Shown here one piece after another: positions 25,574-37,130 of a stretch of 64,000 nt of DNA. Source of the DNA: Pisolithus tinctorius (taxonomy: Eukaryota > Basidiomycota > Agaricomycetes > Boletales > Pisolithaceae). A model generated the notes under the pieces. It did no database searches, had not been told where the DNA came from, and worked only from the letters and a program-made list of their open reading frames with translations. The DNA lies in contig JANFAH010000050.1 in NCBI GenBank assembly GCA_024663395.1, positions 248,001-312,000 on the forward strand, written 5' to 3'. Both the position numbers and the translations under genes were made by a program. The number at the start of each line of letters is the position of its first letter. The stretch's first letter is position 1.

Positions 25574-27231
25574 ATGGGTGCCTGCATATCGACAGGGGGG
25601 ATTGACCCAGAGGACAGACGGCGGCACCTCCAGGTGGAAAAGCAACTCAAAGAGGTCTGTCTCGTGTTCTTTTTGGCACCTCGTGCTGACTCCATCACCT
25701 TCCAGGCAAAGGCAAAGATGGCCTCTCAGGTCAAGGTAGCAACCGCTCTGTACAGCCTGTCTCTTTTGCTGATCAACTTATCCTAGGTGCTCCTGCTTGG
25801 TTCGGGAGACTCTGGGAAGTCCACTGTCCTCAAGGTATGCATGTCTGCTTGTGCTTTTACCCAACACCATTGGCCTCACTTCGTTCGCTCCAGCAAATGC
25901 GCTTCATACATAAAATCCCCTTCTCCCCGGAAGAGACCGAGTCTTATCGACAACTAGTATTCAACAACCTCATAACAGGAATGCTCTACGTGTTCGACGC
26001 AATGGAACATATGGAGTTGGAAGTCGCAGAGGACAATCTACCGTGCATGGACGTCATCCGTAATGCTAGCGACTTGCGAGACCATGAGCCATTCCCGATC
26101 ATGTATTATGACCCCCTTAAGAACCTTTGGGGGGACAAGAATGTCCAAAAAGCATACCAAAGAGGCAACGAAGCCGCTCTGCCAGAGAAGTATGTCCTTT
26201 TCCTCGGTTAGAACAGCCCTTTTCATTGCATCTTTGGTAGCCTTTCATACTTTTTCCCATGCTTGGACCGCCTTTTCGAGCCCTCGTACCAACCTACCGA
26301 ACAAGACATCGTGCAGTGTCGCGCACGCACGATTGGCATTACCGAGACTACCTTTCACCTAAAGGACCATGAGATGCTGATGGTTGACGTAGGAGGACAG
26401 AAAAGCGAACGAAGGAAGTGGATACACTGTTTCCAAGATGTAACGAGCATCTTGTTTCTGGTTAGCTTAAGTGGCTATGACCAATGTCTAGTGGAGGATC
26501 GCGACGCGGTGGGTCATTTAGCCTTTTGCGTGTTGCATGGGCCTGGAACTCTTGCAATCAGAACCAAATGCAAGATGCCATGACCATCTGGGACTCGATA
26601 TGTCACTCGCAGTGGTTCAAGCAGACCTCGATAGTGAGTTATTTTTCCTCTTCCTCTACGTTTCATTGACGAGGCATTCTAGATATTGTTCTTGAACAAA
26701 GATGATCTTTTTAGAAAAAGGGTCGCGCACTCTGATATAAAAAACTTTTTCCCCGTGAGGCGTTTCGTCCTAGTTACTGGTGTAATACAAACCGGAAATT
26801 GTAGGACTATGAAGGCGAACCCGGAGATGCGAAGGCTGGCCGGGATTACTTCAGGAAGCGTTTCGTTCGACTTTCGCAAAAAGCGGGGCGCTCGAAAGAG
26901 CGAGAAATATACGTACAGTACGTGATACCTGATTGATTTATCCTCGCCACTCTGACCGCGCCGTTTCCAACAGTACAACAACAGCTACAGATACAGCCAT
27001 GCTGCGGGTGGTCATGGCCGCAGTCGAAGGTACTTCTTTAATTAACTCGACGTTTGACCTTATCACTGACTTCGTTCACAGAGTAAGTCCATTTCCTCTA
27101 TCGCGCCCACCTCCTTCTGTCTCTGATTTGTCCATCCCTTCGCCTATCCTTTGTTTTACCTCATCACCACCCACCTTCACCTTTATAGCACCATTCTTCG
27201 CACCAACCTCGAAGTTGCGGCACTAATTTAA
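25574..27231 (+). CDS. heterotrimeric G-protein alpha subunit
   Basis: Eleven exons give 359 residues, the usual family size: 25574-25654, 25706-25735, 25787-25834, 25894-26189, 26241-26508, 26562-26633, 26683-26754, 26805-26917, 26974-27029, one nucleotide at 27082, and 27189-27231. The N-terminus MGACIS fits N-myristoylation (Gly2) and palmitoylation (Cys4). G1 is GSGDSGKST, switch I has RARTIGITET (the Arg and the Mg-binding Thr are kept; the next Thr is Ile), G3 is DVGGQKSERRKW, G4 is NKDD and G5 is TTATDT. The helical domain lies between G1 and switch I. The protein ends TNLEVAALI and so lacks the C-terminal Cys of the pertussis-toxin-sensitive class. It would couple seven-helix receptors to cAMP or MAPK signalling at the plasma membrane; basidiomycetes have several such subunits and the subtype cannot be fixed here. 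Confidence 0.92.
27082..27082 (+). other. one-nucleotide exon of the G-alpha gene (inferred)
   Basis: Between TTCACAG (acceptor, ending 27081) and GTAAGT (donor, from 27083) stands a single A. The preceding exon ends in phase 1 with G (27029) and the last exon begins with C at 27189. Joined G-A-C gives Asp and restores DTILRTNLEVAALI, the expected G-alpha C-terminus. Skipping the A gives a frame ending APFFAPTSKLRH, unlike the family. Introns on either side would be 52 and 106 nt. Confidence 0.7.
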
Positions 27232-29102
27232 CTTCCTCCCCTTTTCTCCGCAATGTGAAACTGCCGCTTGTGTGAACTGGCAACGGTCATTAATAACGCG
27301 CTTCCCATTGTTCGGGTATCTTGGCTTAATTCCCACGCTGCAACAATCTCGGTTTCTCCAACTCTGAACATATTTCTCATCTATCGGACTACTATTCTAC
27401 ATGCATCATATTCCGTATGGCTGTCGGCTTTCATCGGCTTCTCTACACGTGAAACGCGTAAATTGCGATGGAATCGTTGTTCAATACACGTTGTTTCCTT
27501 GTCTTCTCTGTTGTTGTTCACCTACAGTTCTATTATCACCAAGAATGTGAGTGAGGAACCTCGGACCTTTTTCACCTGGACTAACGGTATCGACCCGTGT
27601 TGACTCGATTTTTTTTCTTACAGATCAAGGAAATTTTGCTATGATGCCGGTGGTGACCTGAGAACAACCCTGATCACGTTAGCTTCCTTCCCATTCCGAG
27701 ATGCCGCAGCCCTTTCATCCACGGTCCTTTTTTTCCATCACTGGGGCCGTTGTTTAGCGCCTCCCTGTATCACGCTGTACTAGTTTCATGCAGTGCTAAA
27801 TCTTGTGTAGTCATCAGCTTCCGACATTGTACTTGCTTAAGATTTTCTCAAGATTATTCTTGATGTACTAATCTATTCACGATGGGCCATTGTAAGACGA
27901 GTGTATGTGTAATATAGCCCTCTATCCGGAATCGACGTTGACGTGAGGGGGATGCATACCAATCTACGGTCAGGAGCGCCGGTCAATTGCTGGAATTCCG
28001 AGGGAGCGAACGGGCTGTTACGCGCCGCACGGTCGGGCTTGAGCTTGAGCCCTGGAACCCAGGCCTGCGGACCATTGCATTGCGGAGCCGTTTCCACCGA
28101 CGCCGGGGGCCGACAAAATCTTAACAGCGGGCCGCCGGGCCCATGGCCAGGACCACATGCAGTCACACATGGTACATTAGAGAAAGGATTAGTATTCACG
28201 TCCAACGTCCGAGTCTAATTGACAAAGGGGCCAATAAGAACCCATTACAACATGTAGTACCATCCAGGGTCCTACGGTACGCTGTCATTATACCAAATAT
28301 ATACAGAGTATACAGCGACTCATCTCGCACTGAATGTAGCGGGCCTTTTGTTCTCTTCTGTCGGCGTGATGTTGAAGGTTCGTCACGGTGAACCTTTGGT
28401 ATATAGCGCGGCACCAGTTCCGCATTCTCGGTAAGTTCATGCAGTTGGTCAATGTCCTGTCCGACTGGCCCTAGTTTATTGGCAGCTTGTCGCAATAGAG
28501 TTCGCTTCGTGCCGATCGTTCGGTTGACATGCTGGGTAGTGGTTGATCATGGATGCGGGGCTACGGATCAATCGATCATAAATTTTTGCTCGCAAAAAAT
28601 CGACGCCGGTTGAGATCTGAGACGTCAAGGCTTACTGTTTCTTTTTCTTCGTTCAAGTTATGACACAGTGTGTCTATAGTAACGCCTCTTGGAGTCGATG
28701 GAGAGTTGGAGCATGCAATCACACCTCGATCAAACTCTGGCGTAGGTGTGGAGTTGTGTTATCATGCGCATCAGATAGGTTGGGACACGCGTGACGTATA
28801 TGTCTCGGCGTAGCGGAATCTTGAATGTCGCGGTGGAGTTACCACATCATTCACTGATTTGATCTGAGCCTCTGAAGAATACTGTAACACGGTGTGCTTA
28901 CCCTGAAAATTCAGAAAAAACCACTTGCAATGTGCCCGCGATGTCGTATAATTGTGAATATCTGGTCTGTGCCAGGAGACGTGACTGTGCGTTACCTCTC
29001 CATAAAACGAGCAGATAGTGTAGTCGGATCTTATCTTATCAATGTCGACTACGTAAGGCATCCTACATGTTGTCAAGTTGACCGACAACGGTGAAGTCCA
29101 AC
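27232..29102. other. intergenic, no gene seen
   Basis: Downstream region of the G-alpha gene and upstream region of the cullin gene, 1.9 kb. Pyrimidine-rich for the first 500 bp. A GC-rich patch near 27.95-28.16 kb has short open frames on both strands, but nothing recognisable. Confidence 0.4.
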
Positions 29103-32100
29103 ATGACAGAAGTGTTGTTCAGGTTATTATCGTTGCCAGCAAAGTCCAAAGGGTTCACCGCCTACCAGCACACAGTCATCGATGGGGGGTCGGCGTCTTC
29201 TCACCCAAACAAAACGCCCCGTTTAGATGCCGATTCTGATCCTGGTTCTGCGTCTAGGTCTCGGGATCGTGTCAAGGGAAAGTCGGTAGAAAAGGATGGT
29301 CCGCTGACGGTGCAAATACATGATTTTGTAGGTGAGTGGGTCGATTTTTAATCCGGTGGGGATATCCTTCGGTGCCGAACGTTCATGGTGGCCTTTCCTT
29401 TGGCGTAGCCGGAGTACAGGACAGGGCCGCATATGACAATTCGCTTGCGAGGGTCAAGCACTGCTTAAAAGTCATTTTGACGAAAGGATCAAAAGAACTT
29501 CTCCCGACGACGTACGAAGGTGTCTACAACGATTGTCGTGTAGTGGTCTGTGCGGGCACGAAGGGAGCGGTTCTCTATAATGCCCTGGTCATAGAACTCG
29601 ACCGATCCTGCTGTAACTTGCGCAATGAACTAGTAAAGGCGACAGAAGATTGCGATTCCCTCGAATGGTTGAATCGCTTCGTACAAGTCTGTGCATGGTT
29701 CGAAGGACAAGTCGTCAGTTCAATATGTTTCCCAACTGTGGCGTTACCACGCGCTTATGGTTTCTATTGACTGTTTTTTAGATGCTTGTACGCGCTTTAC
29801 TAGCGTATCTCGATCGCGTGCATGTTCTCAAGAATACGGGGCTTTTGAATATACAGTATGCAACTCCACTTCAGATGGATTTTTTCGTTTGGATCCGCTG
29901 AAACCTCCATAAGCGATCTCGCTTTCACATCTTTCAAACGACATGTTCTTGACTACACGACCATCATCGACCTCATTCAGACGGGCGTGCGTGACTGGTT
30001 GTCTTGGGAGAGAAACGATGGGTCAGTACTCCAACAGTCCTGTCACCTTTTACCACCGTCTTATCGGAAAAAAAAAAAAGAACTTTCAGCAGGGAAAACC
30101 CTCGTCGCGCATATGTCCAGGACCTCGTGTCACATCTCGTCAATCACAGCGTTTACGCTGTCGTTTTCGAGAGGTTCGTGGGTGAACAGACTCTAGCATA
30201 TTTTGCAGAGGAAGCCGAAAAGAAGATTCATCAAGAGGGTTTCACCCCAGAAAGGTTTCTCGAGCACACAGCGCGGCGTGTTGCAGAGGAACGCGCAAGG
30301 GCACTGGTGGTTTTTCAGACAACGACAGTGGCTCTGGTAGAGCGTGCTACGAGGCGCGGACTCCTGGAAGGAAGGCTGGATTGGCTTGCGGCTGGGGGTA
30401 TGGTCGTGTTTCGTCGTTCAAGCCCTGTGACTGACTGGACCTCTGCGCAGCTATCGAGCCCCTTATGAAGGCTAGAGGAACCGACCGACTCGACACGGCA
30501 TACACGGAATTTGCAGCTATGGAGGGACTCAATATACTCTGTCGAGAGTTCAAGATATATGTCCAAGTAGGTTTGAATCGTTTTCCGAACAACGTCTTTC
30601 TCACCTGAGGACAGAATGTCGTGGCGAACATCATTAAAGACACGGATCACGAGGACGTGATGATCGAAAAGCTGCTAGAGTTCAAAACCTTCTGTGAAGG
30701 AGCACTTCAGAACGCATTCATTGATCCTCAAACGAAACAACCAAACCGCGAATTTTCCTACGCGCTCACAGACGCATTCGCATATGGGTTCAAGGCGCGG
30801 AAGAATAAGCCTGCGGAACTGATCGCGAAACATCTGGATCGACTCATGCGCCGTGGTCAACGAGACATGTCGGACGCGGAGTTTGACAAGTTGTTGGATT
30901 CAGTGCTTGGGTTGTATAGGTACACGGACGACAAAGACGTGTTCAGGACATTTTATCATCGTGCGCTGTCAAGGAGGTTACTGCTGGAGCGTAGTGCATC
31001 GGACGACTTCGAAAAGGCGATGCTAAAGAAACTGAAAGAGAGTCTGTGCCTTCGTTTTCTCTGCGGCTGTTGATTGCAAGTTGACTCGAAATACCTCTTC
31101 AGACTACGATCCGGAATTCGGTATGGGTGACCACATGTTTAACGACTTGGCGCTTTCGCGGGATCTCTTGCATGAATATCGCAATCGCCTCCCAGAGGGT
31201 GGCTCGCGGCATAGTCTATCTGTTATGGTATTGCAAAGGAGTTACTGGCCATTCGCAGCTCGGAAGAAGGACGTCGATCTCCCGCTCTGGGTACGTCGTT
31301 AACCCTGCTCCATAACGCCGCGTTTTACTCACAGAAAATCGGAAACTCGTCCGACAGATGCAATCCGAACTCGCTGCTTATGTTGCGTTCTATAAAAGCA
31401 AACACCAAGGACGCAAGCTGGACTGGGATCATTCCATTGGCACAGCTACACTCAAAGCACGGTTTTCACCGGTCACGAAGGAGTTGACGGTCAGCCTGTA
31501 TCAAGCAGTCGTACTTCTTCTCTTCAATGAATCTGTGGAGCTCGGGTACAAACAGATCCTGGAGGCCACCCGGATGGGTTCGTCATTCTTTCATGCCACT
31601 ACTTACTGATCTTGCGCATACTGACCTCGTGTTCTGGTGCAGATGAGGGAGAGTTGAAGCGTACATTGCAGAGTCTTGCCTGTGCAAACAAGAAAGTACT
31701 CAAGAAACAACCTGTAGGGAAGGACGTTGATGAGACGGATGTCTTCTATTTTAACGCCGAGTTCACGGACCCGCGGGCCAAGGTACATATCAATTCTATC
31801 CAGGCTAAAGAGACGGTACGTTATTTCCTTCATATTTTGTTGTCCCGCGGATTTATCATATACATTTTTATCAGCCCGAAGAATCGACACGCACGCAGTC
31901 GCATATCGATAGTGATAGAAAGCACTACCTCGACGCTGCTATCGTGCGAATCATGAAAGCAAAGAAAGAGCTGACATACGAGCAGCTCAAGACACAGACG
32001 ATCGAGGCTGTGAAGAGCCATTTCGTCCCCGAGGTGAGCGTGATCAAGCAGCGTGTTGCGGGATTGGTGGAACAGGAGTATTTGAGGCGGGACGAGGATG

Positions 32101-32129
32101 ACATGAATAGGTACATTTATGTTGCTTGA
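29103..32129 (+). CDS. cullin, CUL4 type (CRL4 ubiquitin ligase scaffold)
   Basis: Eleven exons in phase (29103-29331, 29409-29713, 29782-29855, 29914-30021, 30090-30397, 30451-30566, 30615-31041, 31103-31290, 31358-31577, 31643-31815, 31875-32129) give 800 residues. The N-terminal 85 residues are polar; cullin repeats follow (GVYNDCRVVVCAGTKGAVLY, LLAYLDRVHVLKN). The cullin homology domain has MLKKLKENYDPEFGMGD and FYKSKHQGRKLDWDHS, and the end carries the neddylation site IVRIMKAKKEL and the winged-helix tail EYLRRDEDDMNRYIYVA. The tail, the N-terminal extension and the LKENYDPEFGMGD motif resemble CUL4 more than CUL1 or CUL3. CUL4 holds DDB1-DCAF substrate receptors on one end and the RING protein Rbx1 on the other, acting in replication licensing, repair and chromatin in the nucleus. 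The subtype is inferred without an alignment. Confidence 0.85.
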
Positions 32130-32177
32130 TATGGTAACAGTGTTTCCCCTTTGTTGTTGTAACAAATGCATAGGAAA

Positions 32178-34002
32178 TTATTGTTGCAGATCCTGAGCCC
32201 CGTATGAAAGGTGTTGGTCGAACTGTTCGGAAGTGAGACCCAAAATGTTCATATCAGTCGACCAGATGACATCGGGAGCGCCACCATGCCCCGGGCTAGA
32301 ACCTGGAGGAATAATGCTTATCCAGGGACCCTGCGCTAACAAGTTCACGTACACTACTTGGAAAGACTTGCGCTTGGCATGGTTCAACAAACCTGCCCAA
32401 CTGCAAACGTGCAGGAACGGAGACTGCGTAATGAAGGCGGTTATGGCAGCCTAAAATTTGAACAACCATCCCTGTCGGAACGTAGCACGGCAGGCACTAG
32501 CCACCTCTGGTGGAAACTGAGAGACCAACAGAACAGTCACAATCTCCATGGAGGGCGTGCGGAGTTAAGGTGGGTCTGCCTTTGGTCTGGAACGCATATT
32601 TGAAACCGGGAGCATGAGCACAAGAATTCCATCTTTCCAACGTCGTCTTCCTCCGCACTCGGATCTTTCAATGTCTACCTTTTAGGTCATCTTCGCATTG
32701 CCAACGTCGGTCTCGATACTTCGGCCTTCTCCGTCCTCAACGCCCCTTGCCTATGTTAGCCTGGGTGAAGAAGGTATAGGAGTTCGAATCGGATAGGGGC
32801 TGCACAACGAAAGTTCAAGAAGTACTTGGCAGAGGCATCCAGAACAGTCATATGAGTTTGCGGCGTAGCAGTACCGTATTCTGGACGACGTTAGAACTGG
32901 TCGTTGAAAGCTTGGCGTTATAATACCAATGATGGCGATAGCTGATACGCTCAAAGAACTGTCTTCCTTTGCGTGCCTTGTTGCAAGGTTTCTTTGAACA
33001 AGCAAATGGAGTCTTTTTGCGCTCGATAAGTAAAATGTGCCGCACTAGATACATAACGTTTGAACGTAGTTTTGAACTTGTAGAACGGAAGGCAGGCTGT
33101 GCGATGTTTTTCGTCTTAGTACCAGCGAGGAAAAAATGTAACTTACAATACATTGGTAGCGAGTAAGGCGCCGCAATTGAATGACCCCGGTCCTCCCTCC
33201 GCATCCGGGAGTCTGCAACAGACCTCGTGGTGAGTGCAACGACGTGTAGTGTCCGCCATGGGGCCTTGAGGTCTGCTGTCGAATGTTTACAACGCAGTGC
33301 CCATCGCGACATGACAGCACCACCCACAAACCTCGGAACATATCAGTCTTGTAACCAGATGTTTTGGGACACTCGCGGCTCATACCAAATTCACGAAGTG
33401 TGTCGAGGCAATAGCCTTGCGGGCGGGAACGCGGAGTTGGATGACGGCTTATACCAACCATCCTCCGGCATCCAAACTAATATTCCTAATGTGCCCCTTG
33501 CAGATCTGAGGTGGACTCAGAATTGGACTCAGGTGATACAGCAGGTAGGGTTCGGCGAAAATGCCGCATTGTCTTCATCACGGCAATAGGTGATGAAGAC
33601 GATGCAGCACGCCCGCCAATTCAACATGGACCCGCATTACAAGTATTCATCTACTACAAGAACAGCTTGATCCAAATCCAGCACCAAGGTCTCGGCTGCA
33701 TTCCAGTGTATCGACACCTCGGCTTCAACCTTGCACTATTTCACGACCTGTTCAGCCGGGATGACCCACAATGCATGACGGATGTAACGATACACTACGA
33801 GCAATCACCGGTCTGCATCAATGGGTCAGTGAAGAGTTTATGCCACTGCTCATCTCCTAATGGCGTGAGCTTCTCCGAATGCGGACAGGCGATTCTGAGG
33901 CCGACTAAGTTGAAAACCAAAAGGACTGGAACCGAGACTAGGAATATATTCCAGATCGGCATTTCGGAAATTCACAATTTACACAACCAGGAAGAAAAGT
34001 AG
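32178..34002. other. unassigned region with open frames on both strands
   Basis: On the minus strand 32178-32390 reads through VYVNLLAQGPWISIIPPGSS and GHGGAPDVIWSTDM to a stop and looks like a genuine C-terminal exon, but I do not recognise the family. Upstream minus-strand segments (to about 33.46 kb) are open only in pieces. On the plus strand 33511-34002 is open for 163 codons. No combination gave a coherent model. It may be a minus-strand gene with many small exons, or a decayed gene. Confidence 0.25.
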
Positions 34003-34145
34003 GTGGGAACACACTAGCAAATCACTAATAATACGTTCCACCTCTTCTACTTAGCCCGCACTATCTAAGAGGAGAGCTACAATGTACATATGTCAGATGG
34101 TATCGAGACAACAAGTAGTGACTCGCACCTCAGAAATTCTACCCC

Positions 34146-34795
34146 TCAAGGGAGAGTGGCGATGACAATCTTGTCCTGATAATGCCATCCGAGAGCATCG
34201 ATAGAATATTCCAACACGACATCCTTTCCATCCAGTTTCAGCGTCAATGAGCCCCCAACAAAGGGTGGATATCCAATGGTAAGTGTGACGCCGTCGCGCA
34301 GATTTCCAACCGCCTTGGTAATTTGAATCTTGCCCAGGAAAGGGATGGTCGCATAGACTTCGATGACGATCGTGAGCTTGTTCAAGTCGATAGTCACGTC
34401 AATCTACACACAATAATCTATGAGCTGGAGAGAAACATCGTGGCGATGCAAGGAAGCTTCACCTCGATAGGACCAATGACGATCTTGTAGGTCCTTGCAT
34501 TCTCATCGTTGCTCTCTACAGCATAGACGAAAGCGTCGCCTTGCCGTGTTTTGATGACCTTGACATTGGACTCGAATTGCTGGATGGCGCCTGCGGTATT
34601 AGCGACTCAAGGTTAGCCATAACCCAGCATCATGAGTAAATCGAGGTGCTCACGGATGATATCTGATGCACATGGGGAAAAAATGAATGAAAATTCACCT
34701 GTGTAAACCAATGAGTACTCACGTTCACCAGAGATGATGGTGTTGTCATCCCAGTCCTGGTACTTCTTGAAAGGGGGTTCAGCAATTGATGGCAT
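34146..34795 (-). CDS. uncharacterised 152-residue protein, family copy A
   Basis: Three exons (34795-34723, 34590-34463, 34403-34146; 73, 128 and 258 nt) give 152 residues. No signal peptide or membrane segment is seen; the N-terminus is MPSIAEPPFKKYQDWDD and the C-terminus WHYQDKIVIATLP. The central and C-terminal parts alternate short beta-like stretches (KLTIVIEVYATIPFLGKIQ, GVTLTIGYPPFVGGSLTLKL), so a small soluble beta-rich fold is likely. I do not recognise the family and assign no function. It is divergent from copy B 1.7 kb away, and its third exon appears identical to that of copy B. The acceptor before exon 3 is TAG, where the other copies have CAG. Confidence 0.8.
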
Positions 34796-34862
34796 TGTGC
34801 TTGTAGGTTGCGTTGCTGGGCTGGTATTGGTGCTGGGAGTGGATGGCACTGTCCCAAGTCCC

Positions 34863-34869
34863 TTTTATA
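34863..34869 (-). promoter_or_regulatory. TATA box of family copy A
   Basis: TATAAAA on the minus strand, about 70 bp upstream of the copy A ATG, within the block CAGGTATAAAAGGGACTT that is conserved upstream of all four copies. A strong conserved TATA box suggests high or regulated expression. Confidence 0.65.
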
Positions 34870-36406
34870 CCTGTCCGGTCTCATCGTCCTCCAAGCACAT
34901 TCCCAGGTACATGTTCAAGACGGAAATTAAGCTGTGCGAATGAGTGCATGACATGGAGCTCGCTAGGAGAGAAAGGTAGAATGTATGTTAACGCTTGACA
35001 GCCGCATCGGACTGACTATGGACCTGGTGACCGGGCATAATGTCAATTCAAGGCTTTGTTACTGACACTGATTATGGGTAGGACATGGATACGTGAGAGA
35101 GGAGTACTGACGTGAAAAAGTGTACATCCATACTTGATGTCACGGGTACAGATGGCGCCCGACGTCGGGCCCCACGCACATCAAGACCACGCTTGGGCTT
35201 GGAGAATCGAGGTCACAAGATATAGCAACTAAGAGCCTGATTTATCGGCTACAGAACACCTTGCGACAGCCCATGTACACTCTGTATTTTGCGCAGAGTG
35301 AGCTTCTGCTAAACGTCAGCTAGTCCCCGTCGGCAGCTCGTTCGGGTTTGAGCATATTTGGCAGGTATTATTACTAGCTTGCAGTGATGGGCTGACTTCA
35401 GGAACCACCGTGTCTGGTGTGGACTACATAAGGCCCGTCGCGGACATGGTCAATCGGTTTGGACCATCGGTGAGGGCATCGGCCTTTTTGCTAGAGTCGC
35501 AGGATGCGGCCACGATCCACGTCGAAAGTTCCGGCACGCTGTCGATATGAGTTGTCTATAGTACATACCCGCAACGCGCTATCCACGAAATACGGGGGCT
35601 TCGGTCAGGTGTGCTAGTTGCCACTTAGCAGGAACATTCTGCCCGTAAGAAACATTTATTATACGTACCTGTGTAAACATCCCCGTGACCGAACCCTTTC
35701 TGTCGGTGCAACGAAAAAGCGGCTTCACAATTCGACGTCCCTGTTGAACGGAATGCTGGAGTCAGGACCAAGTCACGGGACACCCTTTCATCAGCACAAG
35801 CCATACAAGTCCGGGCCGTCCGGGCCGCGACTGATACAACTGGCAAGATCATACGCGCTTTCAAGTTGGTACAACAGAGACCGAAAACATTTGTTCTCTC
35901 AACTATTCAACTTGCCATTCTAGACTCGATGCTTATACTATTCTCACTGTAAACCAAATACAAAATCCTGAAAAAAGACGCTTGTGTCTGAGTACTGACT
36001 GGCAGAAATAATCTGAATACAGCAGCGTGCGCTGGAACTGCATACTGGAAAGAAGAACAAGTCGAAGATCATGCAACTATAGACCTCGAAGTGAGTAGTC
36101 TATATGCCTTTACAGCGCTCGTGGATGGCCATGCGGACCAGTGACATCAGGCGTGTGTGTGGGTACATTTTTCACGTCAGCCCGCTCTTTCACGTCGTCC
36201 GACCCCTGACCAGTGCTGCACATCGACGCTTCTAATTGACATCGTGCTCGATCACCAGGACAATAATCAGTCCGATGCCGCCGTCAGCGTTAACATTCTA
36301 CCTTTCTCTCCTAGCGAGCTCCGTGTCATGCACTCATTCGCATAGCTCAATTCCCATCCTGACATGTACCTGGGAATGTGCTTGGAGGACGATGGGACCA
36401 GACAGG
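34870..36406. other. spacer between divergent copies A and B
   Basis: Holds both upstream regions. About 150 bp on each side is symmetric (CTACCTTTCTCTCCTAGCGA and CATGCACTCATTCGCA on both arms). The middle (35.0-36.2 kb) resembles the spacer of unit 2 and has short frames on both strands with no recognisable product; 35618-35923 (101 codons) is the longest and its counterpart in unit 2 is not conserved as a frame, so I take it as non-coding. Confidence 0.5.
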
Positions 36407-36413
36407 TATAAAA
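36407..36413 (+). promoter_or_regulatory. TATA box of family copy B
   Basis: TATAAAA 68 bp upstream of the copy B ATG (36481), in the same conserved block as the other copies. Confidence 0.65.
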
Positions 36414-36480
36414 GGGACTTGGGACAGTGCCATTCACCCCCAGCACCAATACCAGCCCAGAAACGCAACCTACAAGCACA

Positions 36481-37130
36481 ATGCCTTCGATTGCTGAACC
36501 CCCTTTCAAGAAGTACCAGGACTGGGATGACAACACCATCATCTCTGGTGAACGTGAGTACTCATTGGTTTACACAGGTGAATTTTCACTCATTTTTTCC
36601 CCATGTGCATCAGATATCATCCGTGAGCACCTCGATTTACTCATGATGCTGGGTTATGGCTAACCTTGAGTCACTAATACCGCAGGCGCCATCCAAGAAT
36701 TCGAGTCCAATGTCAAGGTCATCAAAACACGGCAAGGCGACGCTTTCGTCTATGCTGTAGAGAGCAACGATGAGAATGCAAAGACCTACAAGATCGTCAT
36801 TGGTCCTATCGAGGTGAAGCTTCCTTGCATCGCCACGATGTTTCTGTCCAGCTCATAGATTAATGTGTGCAGATTGACGTGACTATCGACTTGAACAAGC
36901 TCACGATCGTCATCGAAGTCTATGCGACCATCCCTTTCCTGGGCAAGATTCAAATTACCAAGGCGGTTGGAAATCTGCGCGACGGCGTCACACTTACCAT
37001 TGGATATCCACCCTTTGTTGGGGGCTCATTGACGCTGAAACTGGATGGAAAGGATGTCGTGTTGGAATATTCTATCGATGCTCTCGGATGGCATTATCAG
37101 GACAAGATTGTCATCGCCACTCTCCCTTGA
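36481..37130 (+). CDS. uncharacterised 152-residue protein, family copy B
   Basis: Exons 36481-36553, 36686-36813 and 36873-37130 give 152 residues, with the same exon lengths as the other three copies. The protein differs from copy A at only a few positions (for example QEFESN for QQFESN), and the third exon looks identical in DNA. Intron 1 differs from that of copy A at about two positions, yet the upstream regions differ by roughly a tenth. A longer frame is open upstream of this ATG without an ATG, so 36481, the position shared by all copies, was taken as the start. Function unknown. Confidence 0.82.

Noticed and set aside
27082..27231. Reading the G-alpha C-terminus with one intron 27030-27188
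   Set aside because: It shifts the frame to APFFAPTSKLRH and loses the conserved C-terminal helix; the two-intron reading fits both splice consensus and family.
35618..35923. 101-codon frame in the A/B spacer
   Set aside because: The matching segment in the C/D spacer does not keep the frame, so it is not under coding selection.
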